DNA of 64,000 nucleotides, taken from contig PTFA01000043.1 of assembly GCA_003342895.1 (NCBI GenBank), positions 1,131,685-1,195,684 on the forward strand, read 5' to 3'. Below the pieces are notes generated by a model. The model was not told the DNA's origin and made no database searches. It was given only the letters and a program-made list of their open reading frames with translations. The DNA comes from Casuarius casuarius. Lineage: Eukaryota > Chordata > Aves > Casuariiformes > Casuariidae. Positions within the stretch are counted from its first letter, which is position 1. Each line of letters begins with the position of its first letter. A program made the translations under genes and the position numbers. This document shows, piece after piece, positions 11,546 through 21,650 of this stretch.

Positions 11546-13282
11546 TTCAGATTCTGCCTAGTTCTTGGAAAAAACTGCCTCCTGTTTGAACTCTGTCTGT
11601 CCTGAAGTCCGGAGGCTTTCATCCTCTGGCGGTCTTTTTATTTTCAGTAATCTCAGCAGTTCTGAGGGTTCAGTTCAAACAGAGCCGTATCAAATTTGGG
11701 NGACACCTTGTCTTGGAAACTTGGCATCCAGCGCCTGGGTTCTGCTGGTATCTCTGACCTTGTGCAAACTTTTCCATCTCACTACAGCCCCTTTTAGAAA
11801 AAGCAATGTGTGGGAAAATAACTGTCAGCCACCTCCCCGTGCCCCATGCCTTGCCCGTATCTAACCTCAGGGACAAGGGTATGTTGGAAAACATGTTAAC
11901 ATGCTTTAGCTTACATAGTTTTAAACAGGCTGAGGCATTTTTTTAAGTATGTGCTAGATGATCTCAGAGCAGGAAAACAAAGCGTTGACCAGCTCCAGCT
12001 CTCATGACTGCAAATACAAATTTCCTTGCCTATAGCAAGAAGAAAAGGCTGAGATAGACACACTTTTAAAGCTGGAGTGGTTTAAGAAGTTATCACGCCT
12101 GTCTCCCAGCTGGAGCCCCTGCCCCACGGGGAGCACATGTCCCAGAGGTGGCTGAGCCCCACTGGTTTTGTTTTGCTTGGACGTGGGCGAAGGGCTGTGA
12201 CTCCTGAGCGGGGCGCGATGGCTGCCTTGTTCTCGCAGATTCCTTCCTCGAGGGCAGAGACCGCCCGAAGGCTCCCTGGCAGCTCCTACCTACTGCAAGT
12301 TGCTGCTCCATGTGTTAAAATAATCTGGCACTGATTGAGGAAAGGGAAACCCNAAGGCATCGCATGGAAAGGCCTCTCACTAATGAACAAGAACCCAAAG
12401 CGCATTCACAAAGTCCCCTACCACTGGCAGCTGAGTGATACACCTCCCGTCCACGTTACCTGTTCACACTCCCTCTCNAGTCAATGGGTGAGTCATCCTG
12501 CCAGTCTCACATTTTGGGAGGGGATNAGGCACGCTCCGAAGGTGCCAAACCTTCTCAAGGCAGCCTAGACGCTGGATTTGCAGGCGAGGGCAATTAAGCA
12601 GGATAGATCTGAGTTCCAGTTACCATAGTTCTTATTTAATCTTCAAATCAAAAATGCAATTACTGGGTCCATTGTGGGGCCCTTCCTCTGAGCAATACTA
12701 ATACAAAAAATCCCACTGAAATCAGCAAAACTCATCCTTTCTACGTTTTCATTTGACAGATGTCAGATTCCTGAAAGGGACATGCTGAACCTGTCAGGAT
12801 GAGAACTGCTGCTCACCGACCGCACGGTCTGGGACTGAGTCCAGTGGTGGAGCCTTCCAATTCAGATNGCGATCCTTGCATAAAAATCACTAGGTACCCC
12901 TCTGATGCCTTCTTATCTAGCNCGCCGGGCTTAGAAAGGAAAGGGAATCCAGCCCAGCTCCTGAAGGCTGCGGTATTTGCCTTGCTAATGAAGCCAGTGC
13001 ATATTCACTTTTGATCTACCAAGAAATGGAAAGTGAAAAATTAAAGCTGATTTCCACCACTAATATTGTCACTGAACATCACTGCACTGTCTCCTGGCTG
13101 TGATCTATACGCGTGCTGCTGCATGTGGGAGTTGATGCCACTTACAAACACGTCAGGCTGGTTGGCCCCGATGGATGCCCTGAGTATTAATTCCCTGGTA
13201 CAGCACTGGTCTGTCTGGGCTCGCTGCAAAGCTTGCTGAGCCCGTTGTCCCCAAAACAGAGAAACAAAACCAGCATGGGATT

Positions 13283-13472
13283 TTAAGGTTTGGTTTCTAT
13301 GCTGTAGTCATCATTTCCATTTTTTAAAACTGGATCCCATTCAAAGACGTTTCCTAAGGAAGACCTGGCATACAAAGTTAAGGTTTGGTTTCTATGCTAT
13401 AGTCATCATTTCCATTTTTTAAAACTGGATCCCATTCAAAGACGTTTCCTAAGNAAGACCTGGCATACAAAG
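13283..13472 (+). repeat. 95-bp tandem duplication, two copies
   Basis: Copy 1 spans 13283-13377 and copy 2 spans 13378-13472, both starting TTAAGGTTTGGTTTC and ending in GGCATACAAAG. They differ at one base (GCTGTAG versus GCTATAG) and at one N in copy 2 (13454) where copy 1 has G. The near identity implies a recent duplication or recent gene conversion. The unit is not a known transposon and has no target-site duplication; at most 1 bp of flanking homology is visible. Two further Ns lie just downstream (13482, 13487), which hints at polymorphism or a difficult assembly. Confidence 0.97.
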
Positions 13473-14189
13473 TGCCCTTTCNCTTCNATCAGGAAATTCT
13501 TCCCTCTTGACTCTCGTCCTGGGTCTACGAGGTAGACACCGGGTACACAAAGGCGTTTTTACAACTGTGTGTTGCTTCCCCAGATCTAAGCCAGCCTGTG
13601 CAGAAGGCGAGCTGGTGTCAGCTCACGTGGCTTAGCCTGAGCGTTCACGGGCTGAGAAAGAATGGGGACTAGATTCGGGGGAGCTTCAGAACAAACCGCA
13701 GCTCCCTTGAATGCGGCGAGTACCTCCTTCTTCTCTCCCAGAGTTAAGAATAATGCCATCTGCTGCAGCAGAAATTGCTGTNGTTCCCTGGAACAAAAGA
13801 GATCAAAACCTTGTCCCATTGAAGTCACCGGCTAAAGTCAAGAAAAGCAGGCTTTGACCCCCAAACACCTCGGGGTCTGATTTCAAACAAGTTAGTGGAA
13901 AAGCTTCTATGGCAGCGCAAACACACTGTACATAAGGATCCTTGATCTGTACAAACAAAAGGCAAACTCCGGATAAAAGGGGATAAAGCAGCAGAGGGAC
14001 CCGGTGTTTAACAAAGCTTCCTCTTGTTCTGTGCCATTGAAATGTCACTGGAGGCCTAACAGTGCCCTACACAAAGTTCATATTGTCATTTGCTTGTGGT
14101 CTAATGTTGGGTGGGGAAAAGAGCTTTGCTGAAGTCTGGGCTTTTCGGTGATAGCCTGGAGTCTGTCGCCTCTTGCTNCTGCAGAGCTC

Positions 14190-14315
14190 CTCTCCCGAGG
14201 CCTCCATGCAGCCGCCCCACGCAGACCCAGCGCGTCCCTGCGGCACGCCACCGCGGACGCCTGCCTCGCGTCCTGACACGAAGGCGGCATCATTTCACTC
14301 ACGTCGAGCTCCGTT
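14190..14315. promoter_or_regulatory. Small CpG-rich islet, left half of a pair
   Basis: By eye about 17 CpG dinucleotides in roughly 125 bp (for example GCGCGTCC, CACCGCGGACGCC, CTCGCGTCC, CACGTCGAGCTCCG), far above the surrounding sequence. It is too short to be a classical CpG island on its own. It may form one unit with the islet at 14455-14705, from which it is separated by about 140 bp of AT-rich DNA. Confidence 0.55.
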
Positions 14316-14454
14316 TTATTGACTAGATGGGTAATGTGTGAAGGTCACTGCCTCACTTCACACATCTCAGCAGTGCTGTATTTCCACATTTAGCCACTTC
14401 AGTTTGTCAATATTAACATCTGTTACTATTTAACACCTGCCACTGCTCTAATGC

Positions 14455-14705
14455 ACGCGGGTTTTCGCACAGAGACGCAGCAATCCAGCTTGGCATGCTG
14501 CTCTCCGCGGCGAGAGAAGGAGGGAACGAACCGCGCGCTCGAGGTCGCCTGCTCGCCCAGGGTACCCAACGCCAGCTCGCTTGCAGGCCCCGAGGAGAAG
14601 GGAAAACCCACGCAGTGACTCCCCTGCTGCCGGGACAGATGAAGATCGGGGCTGAAGCTGTTGTGTGCTATAAAGGAGTTGTAAGCAACAGCTCTCGCCG
14701 TGTTC
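14455..14705. promoter_or_regulatory. Small CpG-rich islet with TATA-like word
   Basis: By eye about 24 CpGs in 250 bp, including CTCTCCGCGGCGAG and ACCGCGCGCTCGAGGTCGCC. Near its right end the word CTATAAAGG (about 14668-14676) lies between GCTGTTG (14657-14663) and its reverse complement CAACAGC (14686-14692). It could be an orphan CpG island, an unannotated promoter or an enhancer core. No transcript evidence is available. Confidence 0.5.
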
Positions 14706-14849
14706 CTGCCATTTATCCAGGAGATCAATTGTTTTCACTGCAGTGGGGTGAAAAAACTCCAAGCTGTGAACTTTCTGTCAAGATTTCCTGTAGTCAGAGT
14801 TCGGTCTCCCCGGGGTCCTTGTTATTATGAAAAAAATAACAGCGGATGA

Positions 14850-14950
14850 ATGCTAGTAGCTCCAAATATTTGTGCAGCTCACGATTCATTTCTCATTCAC
14901 CTACCTCTTTAATGAATATGTAATATGGCCACGACAGCTGAGTCATAACC
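14850..14950. promoter_or_regulatory. CNE-like stretch with MAF/AP-1 word
   Basis: Seen: AGCTCCAAATATTTGTGCAG, CTCTTTAATGAATATGTAAT and GCTGAGTCA at 14937-14945, which matches the MAF recognition half-site and contains the AP-1 heptamer TGAGTCA. It follows the CpG-rich islet by about 150 bp. Enhancer role is inference. Confidence 0.4.
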
Positions 14951-15319
14951 AGGAATGGACCGATGCTGTAAAATTCTTCTCCAGAGCAGAACGTTCCCAG
15001 CGTACAGCACTGCTGAACTCAAGGATTTTTACACAGACTCTCTAAGTCGCTCCGTCCTTGCTGTATACCACTGTGGGCCTAAGTTTTGCCTAAAATCCTG
15101 CTCGCTAGCATTTCCTATTGCCTCCAAGCTCCCTAGCCCAAGGAGCTAGATGCCACCACTCCTCGTGCTACGGTCAGCTAACTGCGAGGTGAAGCTCCAA
15201 GTCCCCCTGCATGCCGCCCCAAATCTGAGGGCATGCTGTCTTCAGCACCTCTGCCAGAGAGGCCTGACTCTTAGCTTAGTCAATAGGAGATATGTCAGGC
15301 TTTGGCACTNGAGCTAATG

Positions 15320-15520
15320 CTGGCTATTGAATATGGCTCTTGACAGTCCAATAATGACTTCGACTTCAAGCATTATTTTGACGTTGCTTACGTGGCACGG
15401 CAAAGCACAAGGCTTCTTATATTAATGGAAGACAACTGGGAATGCCAGATAAAGTAAGAATCGACTCCTAAGCAAACCCAGATGTTCCAATTTCACTTTA
15501 ATTGGTTTTCATTTCCACAT
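15320..15520. promoter_or_regulatory. CNE-like stretch with paired ACGT cores
   Basis: Seen: GGCTATTGAATATGGCTC, GTCCAATAATGACTTC, then TGACGTTGCTTACGTGGC at 15379-15396, two ACGT cores 8 bp apart in a bZIP-type (CREB/ATF/C/EBP) context, then CTTATATTAATGG and CACTTTAATTGG. Unique sequence with no repeat resemblance. Function and conservation are inferred. Confidence 0.4.
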
Positions 15521-18500
15521 GCCTCTGCATTTCCTGGTTGTGACTGGGAGCAGGAGGGGAAGTGCTGAAATACCAGAGGACTAAGCCTGCTCTTGGAGGA
15601 GTGCCTTGCTGTTTTGCGAGCTGAAAAGTCCAGAGAAACATCCAAACCCAAGGGAAGGCTTAACTAAACTGAAAGCTGTTCAACTGAGCTCCTCAAGACT
15701 CATCTGCCACTGCAGATCACTGCCTGCAGTCGTGATGGTGGCATCTCCAGTAGCCAATACAAAAAGACATAACTCAGAACAAACAAAAATGAATAGATGC
15801 AGCTGTTTACTGAAAGCTTCTAAGACTGTTGGGACAAATTCAAATTTTCTGTTGCTAGGTTTCTTGTGCTAAACAGGGTTCTTCATTTTTATGCTCCCTT
15901 GAAGTATACGGGATTTCCTTTTCTCACGGGTAATGTGATTCATGAAAACAGCATCCAATTGGGACACCGTTACAAAGTCTCACATTTTTTTGTAGAAAAA
16001 TCCCAGTAGAATTAAATTTGTGTACTCCTATTTAATTAATAGTGCGGACAATTACTTGCATATTCTCAAAGCCACGGCAATCAGCCAAGCCCAGTACCTC
16101 CAAAACAGGTTTCAAGTATCATAGTTTTTTACCTCCAACCCTCCCTCACCCCTTTGTTAAGAAAAATGTAATTANTGATGATTTGCTTTACTTGTTCAGG
16201 CCAAAATCTTGCAGTTCCTTATAATTTCAGATAGCTGTTTTGAAATTCCATTGTTTGTTTAATATCTGTTTATTTGCTAAAAAAAGGGTTTATGACTATT
16301 CAACTGTCTCTCTCCTCATGGGAATTTTACAGACTACTAATTCTATGCAGGCGGTATCCACTATAAACAGGAATCACTGGTTACCATGTGAAGCAAATAC
16401 AGTGTTTCTGACCCTTCTCAGTTCCTAAAGAGGAAGTGACAGGAAATAGAAAAAAAAAAGAAGGAAAAAATACCTATGAAAACTGCACAAAGATGGTAAA
16501 ACTCCATCACTGTACAGCTATGGAAGCTGTTGTACAGATAGCTCCAGCTAGTAAGGGCAATATGGAAAAGCTGAATCTGGTAACTCAGGCAGCTGATCTC
16601 AATGGAACCAGAAATTTAAGCAATCCTAAATGGTTTCTATTTCTCTATTTCTTCTCATGCTTCCTATTAAATTAGGGCCTTTCATATACAATATTCTCTT
16701 TGCCTACTGCAGGAGCACCAAGACTCTTTATCATATACTTTCTTTTCTTTTTCACTAAGGGATTGGAGAATATTGGAGGATATCAGCTATAGCATAACCT
16801 AGGGCAAGCATTAGGTAGTATGCTTGATAGTCCTGTGTTTTCATCAGGAAATAACAAGTTCACACATCCAGGTCCCACAGCCTCAGGGGAGCAAGTGATG
16901 CCTTGATTCAGAAACACAAATCTNAATGGTTGAAGTGTAAAATACTGGAGCATGAAGCACTATTACAGACTATAATGAGAAACAGGCTAGAAATCTCTAA
17001 AGACCAGATAAGATTTTCTGAGAGCTAGCCATACTACGCTGAATGTGATGGCTAGATCCTTTAGAAACTGAAGATGCAACAGGAAGGTTTTCAGCAAATG
17101 ACTGAATAACCTAAGGACTAAAGGATTAAAACCTGTGGGTGCAGTGGAGTTCAGCTCTGGGGAAAAAAAGGAAAAGGAAACAAGACCATTCACANGGGTC
17201 TTGCATAGATTTTCACAGGACTGGCAACATATAAAATAAAATTTGACTTTCAGCATCTTCCTTTGCTGTCCCAGCACTATGCCACAACCTTTTGTCCTTG
17301 CTGGCAAAAGCAAAGAAAGAAGAGACTAGAAGATATTCTCTAGAAAGAGGAAAACTTACACTAGTGCACAAATATGGCAATGCCCAGATCTACCTTTGTA
17401 CGGGTGGTATAGGATTGAAAATGGATAGATTTCCTCCAAGTTGCCAGTTACCAGTTCACACACACTCAGTGGTCCTTGACTATCAAATATCCTCAAAGGT
17501 GAGAGCAGCAACAGACTTGACAAATCCCTCTCACTCACCCTCCAGAAACCAAGCAGTAATACGTGGAAAATGAATTCAGATAGNCATTGAAGCCTGCAAA
17601 TTGCTTCACTTGGATTTTATCCTAGAAGCAAACTCAAACCCGTGGCAGCATTAGCCATTTTCAGACCACTGAATGATTTTCTGTCTTGGAATCANAGATT
17701 TCATCTCTGTCTGATATAGCTTTCTTTTGACATTAACCACAAGCCAGAGAGAGAGCACCTAAATACAAATGTTGTCAAGAGCTATGATTAACCAAAAGAA
17801 GAAGAAAACTCTTCAGAAATAGGTATTAAAGTTGATGTTGAACTTGTCCTGACAACCCCAGCATTTTCCAGTTGTCTTCAGCAAACCAGACATGAAAGAG
17901 TGAGACACACCACAACCTTGCTCTACTCACTGCATGTGGGCTGAAAGCATGGACTTCCAGCCCATCCGCTACCTGACTCTGAGGAGCGCCAAGCCTTTCC
18001 CATGGCTCGGGACCTGCTTCCGAAAGGATGATACACTCTGATTTGCAAGTGCCTCGGAAGGAAATGCTCTCCACGAGGTAGAAACAAACGCAGAGCATGG
18101 GTACAATAAATTCCATCATGAATGTGGTCTGGCTAAGCAAATTCCAACCCCAGTGGAAGGCTAATGAGGGAAAAATTACCCAAACATTTACTCTCACNGT
18201 AGCTCGCTGACACCTTAGTGGGAGGTAAAAGCAGATACTGTTTTCCTGGAAGCGACATACATTCATTACTGTAGGCAATGGCTTCTCCAGATATATCGAC
18301 TTGGCTTTAGAGTCCATAGTTGCAAGACATAGTGTTCCTTGAGTCTTCATTTCAGGTAATTGCCCTCTATTTACCTCAGAAACATTCCCAGCAGACTTTG
18401 ATTTTCAATGCTGTACTAATAGTTCATATTACTCCCAGAACATTGCAGAGGCACAGAGCTCAGTGCAGGCTTTAAAAAGAGTTTTGCAAAAATCAGCAGA

Positions 18501-19689
18501 GCCATACATAATACTCCTGGCACAAATGCTTGCTTCTCGGCTATCTCCAGCAGAATTACAAATAGGAGGATGACTAAGAGCTCCTCTATGTGGGGCACTG
18601 TTAGATGTAACAAATCTAGTCAGAAGAAATATAAAAAAAAAGGTGTGCAAAAGAAATGTTCACCAGCACCAACATGTCAAATCCACCACCTGATCTGAGA
18701 GTCGTGACTCAAGCTAGTCACAAAAACACCTGAATTTTTGCGAGGTTTGGGACTTGGCAAAGTGCCACATTCTCACGAGGTTGGAGCAAGGAGGTGATTT
18801 TAAGAGGGATTACCTTGAACAGAAAGATTCATGTTTAGTATTCCCANCACACAACAAAAAATAAATCAGGGTCTCTCGAGTAGGACTTGAAAACAAGGAA
18901 ATAAGCTTTCCTCATCTGTTATTTTTTTGAAAAGGGGGGAAGGGAAGATCTGGAGNGACTACAGAACTACTTGCCCTTCCCAAGTACCAGATGTAGTGCG
19001 CTGACAGTCGTGATCTGGCGGAAGGGGGTAAGCTGGGGGGAATTTTGCAGAAGGTGAATATTCCAGCTTTAGCTTTTCGTGTGATTCTTCTACTCAGNTT
19101 TCCTTTAGCAAAAGAACTCACTCAGACTTCAAAGGGGGAGACTAGTCATACTTTTTCAACCTGGGAAAAAATGTCAGCCCAAAATGGGCATATGGATGTC
19201 TTAACCTAAACTTCAAAATGCCCAATGATTTTGAGCAGGTGAGGAATTTCAGAGGTAAAAAGGGTATCCTTTAAGGATGCTCAGTGTGGCCATCTCAAAA
19301 TGAAATCACACCAAAGTTTAAACGTGATAAAAAAAAATCACAGGTAAAAAATAAGGCCTTTCTTTCTTTGCTCTTTGAATTTGCTGCATTATATGGAATG
19401 ATATTTTACTTAAGGTACATATACACACACGCAGACACATACAGCGATCAAAACTTGCACTAAGCAGAATTTGCGTTGGTTTTGCCAAAAGCATGTAATG
19501 AATTAGTAATCCCCAGTAGAAATTAGAGTACTCACATTCCTTGATAGATGAAAGAATGGGTGAAAGTTGTGGCAAAATGCTTTCATACTTCAAAATGCTC
19601 TGCAGGAAAAAAAAAAAGGACAAAATGAATATGAACAAGTTTTCATGAGCAGTGTGTTCCTCTTTGATCAGCTCTCCTAGGTAGTAAAT
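15521..19689. other. Non-coding block, no gene recognised
   Basis: Unique sequence. A 174-codon minus-strand open frame (17826-18350) is the longest here; it lacks any motif I recognise, contains an N, and its composition is unremarkable, so I treat it as chance. AT-rich unique patches lie at 16020-16070 (ATTTAATTAATAG) and 16230-16420. Short A-runs occur at 18631 and 19608. Nothing else stands out. Confidence 0.6.
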
Positions 19690-20270
19690 ACTATATGCAC
19701 ATGTACATAACCACTAATTGAATCAGCTGTATGCTTTAATAATTGGAATTGACTGAAGAGGCTTTCAGTGGGTATTTTCCCAGGACCCCTCTCCTCCGCA
19801 TATCCGTTACAATTCTTGTCTTATTTGCTCACATTTCAATTTTAAATCCCACCATTCGTAACATGACAGCAGTGCTTTCATGAGACTGCCTGAGCCCAGA
19901 GAAGCCTGTCATAGCTAACACGCTGATCCTAGGAAAGGGAGGCTGATTAAAAACCTCATTGTGTCAGCCAGGCAATCAGATGTTCATTATCCTATGACAC
20001 ACGACTACTGAAATGGAACATTCACATATTTTAAACTTGAGAGATTTGTACTTTAATATAATTATTTTTGAAAGATTCTTCATCAGAAAGGTTAATAAGA
20101 GCAATATAGGTTAATAACAGCACTAAGGCAGCTGACATAATCAGATAATTGACCTTATTGATATGTTAAGTGCCCTATGCTTCACCTTGGGATGTGTGAC
20201 TGCTCTCCACAGTCAATTATGTTATAATGATGCCTGCTTCTTAAGGTCTTATTGCTCGAATATTGGTCTC
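19690..20270. promoter_or_regulatory. Long CNE-like stretch, two cores
   Basis: First core (19690-20010): CCACTAATTGAATCAGC, CTTTAATAATTGGAATTGAC, CTGATTAAAAACCTC and CCAGGCAATCAGATG. Second core (20030-20270): GGTTAATAAGAGCAATATA with GGTTAATAA repeated about 19 bp later, AATCAGATAATTGACC, CAATTATGTTATAATGATG. The density of ATTA/TAAT words over nearly 600 bp without any repeat resemblance is among the highest in the window. This is the sort of sequence seen in developmental enhancers, but that is inference. Confidence 0.42.
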
Positions 20271-20915
20271 CATCCAAGGTTTTTGGTTTTTTCCCCCTCC
20301 CTCCTGGCAACCCTCTAGTGTAGGATTTCTGCTCCACTTTCAGCTAGGACTATGCTAAAATATTACAGGCACTTTTCATAAATATGCTGATGCAGTGAGT
20401 GTCATTGATTGCCCAGAGATTCGGTTTGTTTCCTTAAACAAAACTGGGGTGGATTCCCGTCTCCTCTCTCCAGCAGAGCCGGCAGACACGGAGGAGGGCT
20501 CACTGCTCTGCGCAGCCTCTCCCAGGACTGCTCCGCTCATTTTTCCCCGGTGGCGATTTCTGCTCCCTGACAAGGGTTGCATGTGCTCCAAAACGCNTCT
20601 GTGTTTGCCAAATATGCTTGTTTGCCCAATAAAAGATATTGCCTCTACTCACNAACCTTGTTTATGGCCATCCCACCACCACGGCCCGGCTGCCGGCACG
20701 CAGCCCTCTCCGGCTGCCCACGCACCATGGTGCAGCACTCACGGCCAGGCTGAGCACGGCTTGGGCTCATCTCTCCAGTCCTCCAGCTCGGCGTTTCCTA
20801 CCCAAAGGTGCTTCACATCACCAGGGGACGGCCCTTTGCATCAGAGCAAACTCCCGTTTTGCTGGGTTGTATGGCATGTACGGAGTGAGCGCTCATAAAT
20901 ATATATGCACGCATA

Positions 20916-20919
<4 letters not shown>
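20271..20919. other. Non-coding stretch with modest CpG content
   Basis: From 20450 to 20800 GC rises and CpGs are moderately frequent. A 167-codon and a 126-codon open frame overlap here in different frames of the same strand, which argues for composition rather than coding. The piece at 20340-20430 is AT-rich (CTAAAATATTACAGG, CATTGATTGCCC) and could belong to the regulatory stretch to its left. Confidence 0.55.

Positions 20920-20948
<29 letters not shown>
20920..20948 (+). repeat. (TG)14 microsatellite
   Basis: About 14.5 uninterrupted TG units, followed by an AT-rich tail of alternating TATA/ATAT words to about 21030 (TATATAAATTATATG, CATATATATATTTATAC). The alternating purine-pyrimidine run can form Z-DNA and is likely length-polymorphic. 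Confidence 0.97.
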
Positions 20949-20950
<2 letters not shown>

Positions 20951-21399
20951 CTAAGTGTATATATAAATTATATGTCCATATATATATTTATACATATGTA
21001 TGCATCTATGTTTTCATAAATATATATGCAGGAGTGAGGCTGCGTAGTATCATGTAGGGAACCAATGGATTTCTATGTTGCCATGGGCGAGGAAAAGTCT
21101 GGNTCTGGATGTCACTTGGCTTAAAAAACCCCAAATCCTCAGCTAAGAACGGTGCCGAGGATGTTGCTGTTGTTGGCGTGTGTCCCTTATTTGTGAAAAA
21201 TGATACANGGACCTAGGGGGGTCCTAATGACCTCTTAGCAGACCGGCACCACCTGCAAAGGCTCAGTTGCACACAAACTGGTGGTGTGACTAAGTTGTAG
21301 TACACGAGATTACCTAAAATCCCCTCTGCGTTTGCTGTGAAACACGGCATTACTCTGCAGCATCTCTGCGGAAAAGGGTTATATTTGCCCCTTTTGCAT

Positions 21400-21650
21400 T
21401 TCTGCAATNCAAACAGAGGTGGTGACCATGCAGCAACGGGTGAGCATGCCGGGAGCAGGCCAGCCGGGGCTCCAGGGCACACAGCAACGCAGGGGCAGGA
21501 GGAGCAGGAGCAGGACCCCCCGGCCGCTTGGTGTTTGGCACAGCCNCCACCGGCACGGCGGTCCCTCGGGTGCAGACTTCCCCGGCAGCCGCAGGCACGA
21601 GCACCGGCAGCCCTGGTGCTGTGCTCTGGGCCGGTCCAGAGGGCTGATGC
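21400..21650. other. GC-rich, moderately CpG-rich stretch
   Basis: By eye roughly 15-18 CpGs in 250 bp (CCCCGGCCGC, CACCGGCACGGCGG, CCCCGGCAGCCGC). Open frames of 84-127 codons overlap on both strands, as expected where stop codons are rare. There is no start, splice or domain evidence for a gene. It might be a minor CpG islet; a single N lies inside. Confidence 0.45.

Larger units (their letters stand above)
10614..13282. other. Non-coding block between MIR scrap and tandem duplication
   Basis: Includes the palindromic repeat at 11298-11398 and an AT-rich unique patch at 11400-11545. From 12.08 to 12.33 kb the sequence is GC-richer but only modestly CpG-containing. Five single Ns fall between 12353 and 12922, the start of the densest N cluster in the window. 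No open frame here has a recognisable domain. Confidence 0.6.
13473..15319. other. Non-coding block with two CpG-rich islets
   Basis: GC-mixed sequence. The CpG-rich islets at 14190-14315 and 14455-14705 and the AT-rich patch at 14850-14950 are listed separately. Open frames of 70-111 codons around 14.1-14.8 kb are explained by the high GC, which depletes stop codons; they overlap on both strands and show no protein signature. Confidence 0.6.

Noticed and set aside
17826..18350. 174-codon minus-strand open frame
   Set aside because: No domain, signal or conserved motif that I recognise; contains an N. In 64 kb scanned in six frames some frames of this length are expected.
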